This document shows positions 45,327 through 56,745 of a stretch of 64,000 nucleotides of DNA, piece by piece. Both the position numbers and the translations under genes were made by a program. The stretch covers positions 186,001-250,000 of the forward strand of contig NW_025954978.1 in the NCBI RefSeq assembly GCF_022376445.1, read 5' to 3'. The stretch is from Fomitopsis serialis. Taxonomy: Eukaryota > Basidiomycota > Agaricomycetes > Polyporales > Fomitopsidaceae. How positions within the stretch are numbered: position 1 is the stretch's first letter; each line of letters starts with the position of its first letter. The notes under the pieces were generated by a model that did no database searches, was not told where the DNA came from, and worked only from the letters and a program-made list of their open reading frames with translations.

Positions 45327-46980
45327 CTAAGATGCGTCCGAGGACAGAAGTGTCTGTATGCCCGGCACAGCGTCTCTGACAGAGCTCCGTATGAACAAGC
45401 CTTGCAGCGCGGCCATGCTCGTCCTCCGCTTCTGCGCCAACGCATCTCGCACGAACTCTTCCGCTTGCGCACCCATGCGCGCTAGCTCGTCCTGACTGAC
45501 GTCTTCCGACTCGCCATAAAACTGCAGGAACAGCCGGCGGGCTTGCTCTGGAGTGGCATCGCCGAGGAATACGGAGAGGTCGACACGACCTGGGCGGATG
45601 AGCGCGGGGTCGAGTCGCTCGGGGTGGTTCGTCGTCATGAAGATGATGCGCTCCTCGCCTGAGGCGACACCGTCGAGGGCATTGAGGAAGCCTGAGAACG
45701 TCACGGAAGACTGGTACCTACAGCATCGTCAATTACGAGGTCCGATGCCCTCAATGAAAGGCATACCCGTCTGCAGTTGTCTGTACACGTTTGTTGAATG
45801 CGGCGTCGACGTCTTCGATCAGCACAAAACTACGCTCGGGGGCGTTGGAGAGCAGGTGGATCAACTTGTCGTCGGCCAGGCCTCGTTCGGAAAGGTTCAA
45901 TAGGCAGAGGTCGTACGAGAGCTCTCCAGCCAGAGCCTGGATGAAGGAGGACTTGCCCGAGCCAGGAGGGCCATGTAGAAGGTAGCCGCGGCGATACGGG
46001 ATACCTATAGTCATAGTTGAGGTGCATTCAATGTTGTCAGGCAAGCTCCGTACCTCGATCCTCATACCACCGTCTCCGCTGCAAGAAAGCCCTCACGTCC
46101 TCCTCAACCTGCGCGGCAACGCCTTCCGCGAGGACCACGCTCTTCAGCGGCCGCTTTCTCCGAGGCTGTCCAAAGGGCCTCCACTCGGCACCCCACGCTG
46201 TGTGTATGACGAGCTTGCCCTCCTGCGCCTGCAGAGCCATGTCTCGCGCCTCAGCCAGTAGCTCGCGGAACTTGTCCCTGTCCCGCGACAGCGTCGTAAG
46301 CGTGACCGTCTCCCAAGGGATCCCAGACATGAGTTGCTGCGAGCGGGTCTCGCGTTCCCGCTTCACCTGCATCCATGCGTTTCGGTAGCGGAGGAAGTGC
46401 GTGCCGGGGCCAGCGACGAGCTTGAAGGATACGTTCGAACTGCCATTCTTCCGCTGTTCATGCACAGTCTGTACGCTGACGTTGTGGCTGCGCGTCCAGA
46501 AGCGGGGGGACCACGGCTTCGCCTTTGCGCCGGCCTCTGCGACGGCTGCTGAGCGGGCAGCCATCCATGTCAGGAACCATTCATACGACGGGTCCTTGTT
46601 GCTGATCTCGAGCGAGACGAGCATACGACGTCGCAGCGCTGTGGAGGCGTAGACTAAACCATGGCGGAAGACATTAAGGCCAACGCCAACACCCTGCGCG
46701 GTCCGTTAGCCGTGTATCCGGTAAGCATCGCAGGCGAAGTAGCACGTACGACGAGGCCAAACCCGGCTTGGAAGTATGGACTATGCTAGAGCGACTGCCC
46801 GTGAGCGACGCGCCTCGTCAGTCAGAAGAGCACGCACTTATCACCGAAAATACTCAGTAGCGTCGAGCTGCCTCCGCCTGCAGCCTCCGTGACCGGCACT
46901 GACACTGGCACTGGTTGTGATGAAGCTGCGTCCACGGTTTTTCCTTCTGGCGATAATATACCAGACAATCGAGGGCTCAT
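45327..46980 (-). CDS. BCS1-type mitochondrial AAA ATPase
   Basis: Bcs1 inserts the Rieske iron-sulfur protein into respiratory complex III from the mitochondrial inner membrane; agaricomycetes often carry several BCS1-like genes. Five exons (46980-46838, 46780-46750, 46693-46054, 46004-45767, 45717-45327) join in phase to 480 residues, intact. The short exon 2 encodes [10 protein letters not shown], and with exon 3 it forms a transmembrane segment (about residues 48-70). The BCS1 N-terminal domain follows ('[20 protein letters not shown]', '[20 protein letters not shown]'). The AAA domain has Walker A '[19 protein letters not shown]', Walker B '[12 protein letters not shown]', sensor and Arg-finger segments '[20 protein letters not shown]', and '[20 protein letters not shown]'. 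Whether it is the true Rieske chaperone or a BCS1-like paralog cannot be told from this sequence alone. Confidence 0.88.
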
Positions 46981-48198
46981 GGTATTTGCTGCAATGCTGC
47001 TCACCCTCTGGCCGATGACCGGCCGATCAGGTTAGGACAGGGTCGGGGTTCGCTGGGCTCCAATGGCACACCGGTTCAGCAGGTGTTCATGCAGAGAGCC
47101 AGTTATACGTCGGGAAGGCGGGGAAGCGATGAACGAAGGCAGCCTCCACGATGGCACTTGAGGTAGAGCGCGTCGGGAATTGCTTTATTCGAGCTTTAGA
47201 GACGCCCGCAATTTCCAGCGGCGCTTCGGTTCCAACCGAGCACTTTTTAAGGCGCGTCGCGTCGTATGCATCTCTTTACCTCGACGTTCAAATTGCTGTC
47301 TAATCCCCTGCTTGCCTCTCGAGGCTTCGCTTCTCCTCGGATTGGACGGCCCAGACAAGCGTCGTAGAGCAATCTCCTCTGGAAGAGTGTCTCAAAAACA
47401 ATCTATGCTGATTGCTTCTCCCTCTGGTTGAGAGGCCAGGACGCAGGATCACCTGGGGATCACTTACATTCCGTACGACTGTCTCCGGATCTGCCTCATG
47501 TAGATAGTGAGTGTTGTCAATGTCATCGTATGGCTCTGCGACTGCGTGGTTCGAAACCGAAGAAGAAAACCCTGGTAACATAAAGCACCCCGATGCGAGG
47601 GCCGTTCGGTGGTGAGCTGTCCCCCGTGGATGGTTCCCGCTGTATCTGTTCGTCTTCGCAGGCCTCCCAAGGCATTTTTCAGCGTTGGGTGTGCATGGAG
47701 AGAAAGGCGAGGCTGAGGTTGTTCGATCTGCGCAGTCGCATGTCATGTCTTTTATGGTTTCTTCTGCCACGATCTGGAACGAAAGCTGATTGTCCTCATA
47801 CAGGATAATGCATAAATCATTGTATCCTGGAAAGGGAATGCTACCTTTGCATGCTTTGCGCGTTTATGCGGCCTGGTTTCCGCTGGTATGTGCTCCGATA
47901 ATTTGTATGATCGCTCGCCAGAGACAGTTGAGCGAGTGAGGGCGTGACGCGGGCGGAAGGCTTGTTCATCGCTAGCCCTCCCACAAGGGTCGTACTATCG
48001 CATGTGAGTGGCACTGACCTCACAGGCCATTGCACTATTGCTCGATGCGATGTGCAGTATGTCTGGCCGGATTCCGAAAGAACAAATGTCCGTGCATGAC
48101 GATCTGGAACTCTGGTGCTTGCGTGCCTGCGAGCTGTATAGTGTACATGAAGATTCGTTCTGCCAAATTCAATTGTACATTCACTCGCGTATGTTGGC
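46981..48198. other. Intergenic stretch, nothing recognised
   Basis: 1.2 kb upstream of BCS1 and downstream of the alpha/beta hydrolase. A minus-strand open frame at 47300-47770 (156 codons) was considered, but it shows no protein-family pattern and a mixed composition. Confidence 0.5.
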
Positions 48199-49366
48199 TC
48201 ATACTCCCAACGCCTGCTCCCAGAGGAACTTGGACATCGCACGCACCATATCCTCCGTACACTTGTGTCCCACTCCCGGTGCTACAATGACTTCCTTCGC
48301 GCCCTCCGGCCCGACGTTCAAGTTGTCAACAAACTCTTTCGACGCCGTCCACGGCACCAGCTTGTCGTCTGCGCCTGACAATACGAGGATCTTCTTCCCG
48401 TAGAAGGGGTTGGACGAGTCTGCCGCCTTGTATGATGCCGTTGCCGGATCCTGCTGCGCGACGACGGTGAGGAACGACTGCGGAATGTACGGGGACTCGA
48501 AGGGGATGCCGTTCAGTGCGGCCCGATCAGACATGAGGCCAAGGTAGTCGGGGCAACCTGAGCAAGTGTACCTCAGCTATGCACCTTCGTTTGTGATTAC
48601 GAGGTCTCCCTTACCGATGACAGGAATACCGAGTTTGACCCTGGGCTCTGTAAGAGTGCTCGTCAGTGGCAAGGCCTCGCAGTGTTCCTGCGTTCGTACC
48701 ATGACGCAAGGTATACCACGCTGCGTGTCCCCCAAGACTGATCCCCCCTACCAGCCACTGGGAGATGGTGCGTTCGCCGGACGGGTACAGGTAGGAGGGC
48801 AAGAAGTCAATCAGGAACGACACATCTCTGGACGTGCCCGCTGTAGGTTGTCGGCGTGAGACAGCAACCTTGCACATTCCCTCTCGTATACGCACTGAAG
48901 ATCGCATACATGTCAACCCTGCGGGGAGAGTAAGGTCATCAATCCTTCGACGCATGTGCAGTCAAAGACCACTTACGCATGCCTGTCGTTCCTTGCGGGA
49001 GGATTTTCCCTCCAACCACCGTTAGAGCGCTGATCTACCGTTCGATCGCCGTGGTTGCGCTGGTCCTGCAATCGCCCAATCGTCAGCAGTCGTTTCGAAG
49101 GCCAACTACTAAGTGCACGAGAGTTGCCGAGTACTCACCAAAGTTACGACCAAGAGATCCTGGCCTTGCACGCCAGCACTCATCCTCAGCTCATCGGTCC
49201 ACTCGAGTGTAGAGTGTGCAACCCATTCGCAGTCTCCAGCCTTTCCAGTCCTGCCGTGGAGGAAGAACAGGACCGCGACGGGAGCAGAGGGTTCTGTAGC
49301 CCCCGGGAGCGAATACACGTTCACTGTAATCCCCCCGATGACAATCGTCTCCTTTGAAGGGGCCAT
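48199..49366 (-). CDS. Alpha/beta hydrolase (serine esterase fold)
   Basis: Six exons (49366-49139, 49065-48977, 48918-48896, 48840-48700, 48647-48615, 48557-48199) join in phase to 290 residues, intact. There is no signal peptide, so it is probably cytosolic. The oxyanion-side motif is 'VLFFLHGRTG'. 'DQRNHGDRTVD' and 'NDRHAVDMYAIFTGTSRDV' follow. The nucleophile elbow is 'GGISLGGHAAW' (Ser), the acid is likely Asp in 'LSGADDKLVPW', and the His is in 'PGVGHKCTEDM'. The arrangement matches a fungal family of prolyl-oligopeptidase-like esterases often annotated as AB hydrolase superfamily; the substrate is unknown. Two tiny exons (23 and 33 nt) are supported by phase and by family continuity. 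Confidence 0.85.
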
Positions 49367-49781
49367 GACTGCGAGTAACAAGTACTAGTGCTACGGATGG
49401 TTCAGTTATATAGACAAGAACTATGCCTGAGTCAGCGGGCCGTTATCGGACTGCGTGTTCACGTTCACAGGCCATGGATGGGGAACCATAATCACCGCTA
49501 CTTGCGCATATGAGTCGAGGAGCACTTGTTGACAATAATGTGCATTGGTGTCTGACTACTTGCACAGCAGACTCACCCTCAGCGCAATGTCTTTGAAGTA
49601 TGAGGTCAGTCAAGCTCGTTGTGTTCAACTGCGTCTATTAGCCATTTCGAACGATCCGACTGCCCCTATGATCCCGCGGTCCTATCCAGACATACAAGTA
49701 CTGTACCCGATACATGGTGCAATAATATAGTGGCTTGTAATGTACGATGGGTCTGATGACGATGATGATGATGAAATGTGC
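49367..49781. other. Short intergenic stretch with a GAT repeat
   Basis: This lies upstream of the alpha/beta hydrolase and downstream of the TBC gene. A short gatgatgatgatga microsatellite lies around 49757-49772. No coding pattern. Confidence 0.55.
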
Positions 49782-52700
49782 TTATGCCATGCATTGCCTT
49801 AGTTCTTCCGTGTGTGCTTGCCGTTTACGAAGAAGGTCCGAATGGGCCATAGTTGAGCGGAGCTCCGCTTCGTACTGGAGGATAGACAGAGATCGGTCAG
49901 CATGCAGCCAAGCCAACCAGATGGCAGCCCTACCTGAAGTAGTTTGTCGGTTTCCCACATCCGATTTGGCAGACTCTCTAGTGCGACATAGACGGCAGGA
50001 ATAGACGAGCAGTGCAGCAGCTCCTGTTCGCTCATGCGAAGTATGCTGAAAGCGATCCGGAAGAGTACGTCTGTGCCGTCTACGAGGAAGATGTCCCATA
50101 CTCGGAACAGAGTCTACTAATGCATTAGCCAGGAGCGATACGGACGTTCGCTGATCGACATACCTCCACCGGAAGACAATCCGTGAACAGGGACAGGAAC
50201 CACGAGAAGCAAATAGCAGGCAGATCCACGCCAAGCTCTATGAGGTGATGATAGAGCTTCGGCATCGAGTCCTGGACATATTCTAACAGAACCAAGGGGC
50301 AAGCTCGCGAGCTGAGGAGAGACGGCGAGAAGAAGTCTTCAGGTAATATCCGCTCGATGATCGCGGAAAGCACCCAGAAAGCTTCTTCCTCATCGGCGTG
50401 GATCAGTAGAAGGGTAGACGTAACGAGGTTCATGCCTTGGCAATAGCCAACCGCCGGATTACGTCTGAAGACCGACGCATGGTGTCAGCATGACTATGCA
50501 TTCATAACAACTCGCGCATACCTGCTGTACGCGATGAGCACTCTCCGTAGCTTCTCCACACCCGCGCCAGTACGTCCAAAGAAGACGTTGAGGGGCATCG
50601 TTCGGCACACATCTTTCTCGATCTCGCGAGTCACGCCGCTGCCATCGTCCGCCTCAGCAAGCAAGTCGGCGAACACGCCAGGCTCTCGCATCTCTAGTCC
50701 CCCGCTACATTCGAGCCAAGCCTGGGAGCGGTACACAAGAGGAATACCATTGCGCACAAGCCGCACAAACTCTTTCTTCTCGTCCTTGAACGCCGGTAAG
50801 CCGAGCTGAGCGAAGCCCACCAGACCACCACTGTGTGCGAGCTCGTCCTCTTCCACAGCAGTACCAAGGCCAAGAAGAGCGGCGGCGCCACCAACAGTCG
50901 TGATGCGCGACATCGATCCACCCGTAGACTTTCGCGACTTCTCTCTGCGCTTGACGAACGTGTCCCACTCTCTGCGCTGCGCCGTCTGCCGCTGGTCGTG
51001 CATTTCCACGAGCTGTGCGATCAGCACGCGGATGGTGTTCGCGCAGACATGACGAGGGGTGTCCGCGTCCGCCACTAGAATGGAGGACTTTGGCCTCGGC
51101 GGTGCGACAGCGGTGGTCGTACCCGCGCGCTTCCTGCCCCTGGTGGAAGATGGTGAACTCCGTCTTGACGCCTGGGACGACTGTGCTCCTCCTTCAAGAG
51201 CCGGTATGCTACGCGCCGTTGGTCGGGTGCTGGATGACTTGACACTGATCGCATCCGATACGTCACCCATCCCATCGCAGTCACAAGCCTCTTTGACCAC
51301 CTCGACCGTGTCATCCACCACCCCGTCGTCGCTCGGCCAGGTGTTGTCCTCCTTGCGGTCGGCAATCTTGATGCCTGTCAAGCACGCTGGCGCGGTGTTG
51401 CTGGACTCCTTGGCGCGGATGAGGAGCAAGACGTCGTACTTCGATACGTCGTAGATGAAGCCGTATCTGTCGGTCATGCCTTCATGGCTGTGCTCGTCAT
51501 ATGGGACAGACAGTGCCGAGGCAACATCAGGCAGTGGAATGGAGAAATGGAAGTCACGCGAAGTCAGCGGTGTATAGGTGCGGGAAAGGAACTGAGTAGG
51601 CGGCTTCGCGTCCACCGGGATGATCGATTCTAGTGGTACAGAACCTGGCTTCGTGACCCGGGGAGAGGTTGTCGTATTCGCCTGAGAGTCCGCCTGTGTC
51701 GTGCCACCGGATGGATACCCTCTCTGCACTGCATTCACGACAGTGGATATCGCCTTGTCCTGCTGCGCCATGAACGAGCCGAAGATCGGCGACGCGAACG
51801 ACGGCAAATTGACGCTAGGCTTCCTGCGATTGGCAGCTCTGCGCACATCTCCGGACGTCGACGCACGCACTGGCGGCGGTGCTGTCTCACCTCCAGGGCT
51901 GAGCGTCGCCCGTGCAGCCAGGCCGTCGCCGCTGTCACTTTTCTCCTGTTTGCGCTCTCTCTTCGGCTTGGGCTGTTCCCGGAAGTTGAGGCCCTCCTCG
52001 CGAGCAGCCCGCACTAGCTCGAACGCTTTCTGGGCGATCTGAGGGCTCGTCTCGCGGCCTTGGTCGTCGAGGATGCTGGCGGGGTCTGAAGTCATAACCC
52101 GCGTAGCTTGTATGATGGCCCGCAGGGACGACCCCTGTGGCGGTCGTTCGTCCGCCGCAGTCCGAGAAGCCCCGGACATGATGGAAGGTGGATTGGATGG
52201 CGACGCAGATTTGGAAGGGGCGGATGAAACAGGCGGTGGCAGCAAAGATGGCGGTCTGGACGGGGAAGAAGCTGCAGAGCGCACGCTCCTCGCCGACTTC
52301 GTGTCTGTTGGCGGCTCGAAGCCTTGGGCGTCCGTTACGGACGTGGTGCGGCGCTTCCGCGAGCCCAACGAGTTCACGGAAGGGTTCAGCATCGAGAAGC
52401 CCAGGTTGCCAAAGACGCTCCGGACAGCCTTGCGGCGGCTAGGTTTGTTCGGGGTTTGCGGAGCTGAGGTCGCAGATGAAACATCCTCGGGGGCGGGCAG
52501 CATGGTGTCTACCGGGCTTTCGACGATGGCATCCGGCGATGATTCGAGTCGGGGCGGGGTGAATGATTGCCCGTTCTTCTTTCCCTTGGTCCACCAGGTT
52601 CCCATCCAATCCCCGAGACCCGGTCTATCTCCTTTGACAGATGCTGCAAGCTCGTCTCCATCGAGCGTAGGTGCTTCGCTCGCTGTGTGCGGGTCTAGCT

Positions 52701-53707
52701 CAGGTATTGAAGCTGCCAGCGAATCTCCATTGGAAGGCGGTACTTCCGAGGATTCGCTGACGGTCACTGTCGATGAGCCCATGTTGGAGTCGGCCAGAGG
52801 CGTGGACAAGTCATCCGGTACACTTCTCGAAAGAGACACATCGTCTTGAATCGCTTCTGTCAGCGATTCCGACAGAGACTGGGAGGGGCCCATCAGTACA
52901 AGGCTGTCTGTAAGGCGCATACACTCACTAGTTGACTATGTCGTTTTTGCACGAGATGGATGGCCTCGTCGTCGTCAGGATACAATGATTGGAGCACACG
53001 CCTCGCGACATCCTTGTCAGACGGAGGCAACTCTCTGATGAGGTGCTCTGCGCGTTCCCGTCGTCTTGCCTCCTTTTCACGCAGAAGACGACGATCTTCC
53101 TCGAGCTCCCGGCGAATTCGGGACAGGTTATGCACAGCGGATGATAGCACCCGAATGACGGAATGATGGGGATGACTCGGGATGCTCGACTGAGGCGTTG
53201 TCTCCTGCAGACTCGTAAGTGCAGCTTCTACAGCGTCATCTGGCATGTCATGCCACTGAGTCCGCAGGACCTCGGAGGACGAAGTGAGCCCATTTTCTAC
53301 GTTCTCGACCACTAGGGAGTCCAGACTGTCAAGGGTAGCAGAGGTGGGTGGTGCAAATTGCCCGCTGGTAGACTCAACCACGATGAGCGGCGCGGGCTTG
53401 CTATTCCTGTACCCAGGTGCATTCAGCCAAATGACAACATACGGAGAACGCTGCCTCCCACTGACTTGCGCTTCGCGCCCTTCCCGTAACCACGCACACT
53501 GCCATCCCAGTTGACATTGCTCAGTTTTGTGTGCTGCTCCGCGCTGCTCTCCAGCTGCGCCTTGAGCGTAAAGTAGTCTGTAGAGGGCCTGATGTCGTCC
53601 GGAGTCTGCTTACCGCGAGATCGACGGTTCCTGGACGGAGCTTCTTCGACCGACAATGGGTGCGAATGCGTCGGGGTAGAGAATGGGGCCGACGATGTCG
53701 AGGCCAT
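49782..53707 (-). CDS. TBC-domain Rab GTPase-activating protein
   Basis: TBC proteins switch off Rab GTPases in membrane traffic. Six exons (53707-53466, 53406-52929, 52878-50522, 50464-50164, 50113-49934, 49874-49782) join in phase to 1216 residues, intact. The N-terminal 160 residues are polar. A helical charged segment (RRELEEDRRLLREKEARRRE) lies around residues 185-205, followed by about 600 residues of Ser/Pro-rich low complexity. The TBC domain is at about residues 955-1190: 'NGIPLVYRSQAWLECSGG', the Arg-finger motif IxxDxxR as 'IEKDVCRTM', the Gln-finger as 'VGYCQGMNLV', 'ICFSWFLSLFTDCLPVE' and 'RVWDIFLVDGTDVLFRIAF'. Both catalytic fingers are present, so it should be an active GAP. 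The target Rab is unknown. It lies divergent to COA6. Confidence 0.9.
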
Positions 53708-54109
53708 TTACACGCCTATTGAACGGATAGCGCATGGAATGACCACGTAGAAGGCTTTCGCCCAAAGCGTGCGGTGGGGGCGTGGTCGTCCGACTGACCG
53801 TAAGAAGCCTAGCGCCGACCGACGCCGGTGAAACCACTGAAGTTTGTCAAAGGAATGTTCAGATTGCACCTTGCAGGCCGACCAAAATGATAGAAAATGA
53901 CGGGGATGAGGCAAAATATGACAAGGGACTGCTGAGGATGGAGACTCACTCGAGAGCAACGCCGTCGTCGCGTTCGCGAGCGCGGGAACCACGTGATGGC
54001 ACTGACCGACGGCCTGGCGCTGAGCGCTCCGGGGACGGGCCTTCGGCATCGTCGCGGCCGCTTGCCTTCTTCCACTCGCCTTTCCTGCTGTCACACCTGT
54101 CAGTCTCAG
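53708..54109. promoter_or_regulatory. Shared upstream region of TBC and COA6 genes
   Basis: 402 bases between divergent start codons. No TATA box or other motif can be assigned with confidence. Confidence 0.4.
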
Positions 54110-54463
54110 ATGGGATGGTTCAGCAGCTCGAAAGCACCAGAAAAGCCTGATCCGGCGTCGAGAAACGACAGGCAGAAGTGTTGGGACAGTCGAGACGCCT
54201 ACTTCGCCTGCCTCGATGGCGCCAAAGTCGTGAAGCCTGGCGACGAGGGCAGTGCATGTGATGGTCCGAAGGCTGCGTACGAGCGGAACTGTGCAAAAAG
54301 CTGGGTGCGTGATTGAGCTTGCTCGCTGTTGCTATGCCCTTCTCATGCCAATGCATAATATCAACAGATCGACTATTTCAACAAACGTCGGGTGTTGGCG
54401 GAGCAACAGCAGGGCATCCTCGCACAAGCCAGCACTCAATCAAGTGCCGCTTCCCGCAGGTAG
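54110..54463 (+). CDS. COA6: Cytochrome c oxidase assembly factor 6
   Basis: Coa6 is a small intermembrane-space protein that helps load copper into Cox2 of complex IV. Two exons (54110-54304, 54368-54463) give 96 residues, intact. The fold motif is a twin-cysteine helix pair: 'KCWDSRDAYFACLD' with CX9C, then 'ACDGPKAAYERNCAKSW' with CX10C, the spacing typical of Coa6 rather than CX9C/CX9C proteins. The intron splits after KSW, and exon 2 starts with the conserved 'IDYFNKRRVL'. There is no N-terminal presequence, as expected for Mia40-imported proteins. The start at 54110 (MGWFSSSKAPEKPD) fits the family; an in-frame start further upstream is not needed. Confidence 0.92.
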
Positions 54464-55613
54464 CGCGAAGCGAAGCGGTTTTCAGCCGACAATGTATCAC
54501 CATTGCGGATGCACTTCGAGTATTCGACATCCGACACGATTTTGCGCTGCCAACGAGTGTGGGAGCTGATGCACCGGAGACGTTCGCGTTCAAATGACAT
54601 GCATGCATCCGTAGAAACGGTACTATGAAACCATTTACACCTGTCATCCGCCTCCGGTTGTGGCCATGGAAATGCTTCTCATCAGGTGAGTTTTCACGGC
54701 CTGCAATACGTCTGCCATATCGGAGTCGATTCTGGTCCGGCGCGGCCTCTGTCGAGGTAATGCAACACATGCTGGTCGATTCATGGTTGATGTAGAATCC
54801 GTCAATATGGAGCGATCTTCCTTGCGTGGAACGAAACGCATTCCTGGGGGTCAGTCGGACGTCGCAAGGAGTCCTTTTGACCCCAACAAGCTTCCTACTG
54901 CTCTCAGCTCTCCTGCGCTCGTTGCACAAGGCAATAATCGACATGCCCGTGATCCCAGCGTGCAATGCATGATACGCTGGCGCATGTTTATGATCTTTGG
55001 GGATCCCGGGTTTCACCCCACTCTCATCGAAGTGGCAATGCCATTTGTTGTTGACTATGCCTCCTCTGTCTTCGCAAAAGATTATCATGATCGAAGGGCT
55101 CGAGAAGACGCCGTTTGTATTACTTTCCAACGGCCTGAATTATCTGGGAACCCGAGCAGATGCCCGGTGTCTACCTGGCCTTTCACGTGCGTCGCAATCC
55201 AGCTTACGATTGCCAAACTTTCAGCGGCTGCGGTGCGATGCATGAGAATGTACCATCCCTGTGGCGGCGCCAGTCTCGATACCGTGCCACTGCATGGGCG
55301 TTTGGTGCACACCCTGGCTCCGTCCGCGCCTCCTTGTCAGGAGGTGTCAGCCTGGGCCACCGCTGTTCCTGAGAACTGCTCGGATAAGAGGGCGGTTCTT
55401 CTCCTTTCAGCGTCCATGGGACAAGAATCGTGTTGATCCACGCCATGGAAGCATCGCTCGCACTTCTCATCGAGGCGTCTCGGTGCTGCGTGCATCTTTC
55501 GTGCGGTACCATTCTGCTGACGTTGCGCACACCGCCGCGGCGCTCCACCGGCACTTAAGATGCTCTGCTGTTGCTGACAAGGCTCCTCACTCTCGCTCAA
55601 GAGCTCACAGTCC
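54464..55613. other. Intergenic stretch, nothing recognised
   Basis: A 250-codon minus-strand open frame (54378-55130) overlaps the COA6 3' end, and its composition does not look coding. Plus-strand frames at 54783-55436 are similar. No gene is called. Confidence 0.5.
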
Positions 55614-56459
55614 ATGTCTATCCAACCCGTTCTCATGTGGGAAGAACAGGATGTCTGCCCCTACTCTAACCTCTTCTTCTCTGGCCTGCGCATGATCGCG
55701 ACGCGGCCAGCATCCATGATTGTTCCCCCATCTGCTCCATCGCCCATCGAACCCGAGTCGTCAAAAGCCGCAGGCAAGCGGCCAGCACACATCCGGAATG
55801 GGTCCTACCCTCAACGGGATCATCCCGCACCCCGCGCTGCGTATCCCAGAATCAATACAGACAAGCAGACGCTTGACAGGCGCGTCCGGAGCCCAGGCAA
55901 TGAGCATTCGACTTCCTCCAGGCACGCCGACGGTCTGCACGGTCGTGCGAAGTCGAGGCGAGAGGCATTTCCCTCGTTCTCATCCTCCTCGGATCGACCA
56001 GTCTCCCAGTAAGTTCAAAGTCCCAAGCGTGTCATTTGGCCAAGCTGACCTGGCCGCAGCGATAGCGACGGAGAGTCCATCGCGAGCTCCTACAATGACA
56101 TCGAGTACATCACCTCCCCTCTGAACTCCTTTTTCTCCTTCAACCCCTCGCCCACGGACAGCACCGTGAGCCTCGTCTCGCCCCGGCGCGAGCGGCGCTC
56201 CTCGCTCGAGTCCACAAAGACCGTGCCCCTCCCACCGAAGCGCACGTCGCGCGCAGACAAGCGGCGGTCCATGATGAGCGTTGACATCCGGCCACCCAGT
56301 CCCGCGCGTGGTCGGGAGGCTGCACAGGCCAACGCCAACGCGCGTGGAGCTCGGTCGAGTGTGGGCGGATGGGCGGACGAGGTATTGAGAGATTGGCGCC
56401 AGAGGGTGGACAGCCATCCAGAATCACAGGATGACCGGTCCTTCCTCATCACGTCGTAG
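55614..56459 (+). CDS. Hypothetical Ser/Pro/Arg-rich protein
   Basis: Two exons (55614-56008, 56060-56459) joined by a 51-nt intron (gtaagt...gccgcag) give up to 264 residues. The frame is coherent: 'MIVPPSAPSPIEPESSKAAG', then basic and Ser-rich sequence up to 'SFSSSSDRPVS'. After the intron comes an acidic patch 'DSDGESIASSYNDIEYITSP', 'LNSFFSFNPSPTDSTVSLVS', and a C-terminal 'GGWADEVLRDWRQRVD' that looks like a short amphipathic helix. I recognise no family; similar short disordered proteins ending in a Trp-containing helix are common in agaricomycetes. The start is uncertain: ATGs at 55692 and 55716 are equally possible and fit the composition better. Confidence 0.6.
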
Positions 56460-56745
56460 AGCGGACTGTTGATTATCATACCCTGGCTGACAGGCTCCAT
56501 AGCATCCTCTCTATTCCAACCGGACTATGATACACATTTTGATCTCTTACCCTGGTTACTTCATGCATCCCGTCATATTTGTAGCACTGTTGTATCCTAA
56601 CAAGTCATGATTAAGACCGTTAAAGTATGATATATTGTACAGAACCGCCTGCACTCCAGATGGCATAGATAAATAGACGAGACAGAGCACTAAACAACAG
56701 AATGGAGACGGACAGTGATAAGTTATGACCGATCCCCATGGCATA

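Noticed and set aside
47300..47770. A 156-codon minus-strand open frame between BCS1 and the hydrolase
   Set aside because: No domain pattern, composition typical of non-coding sequence, and no convincing splice partners.
54378..55130. A 250-codon minus-strand open frame overlapping COA6
   Set aside because: It overlaps a well supported gene antisense, and its residues show no family pattern.
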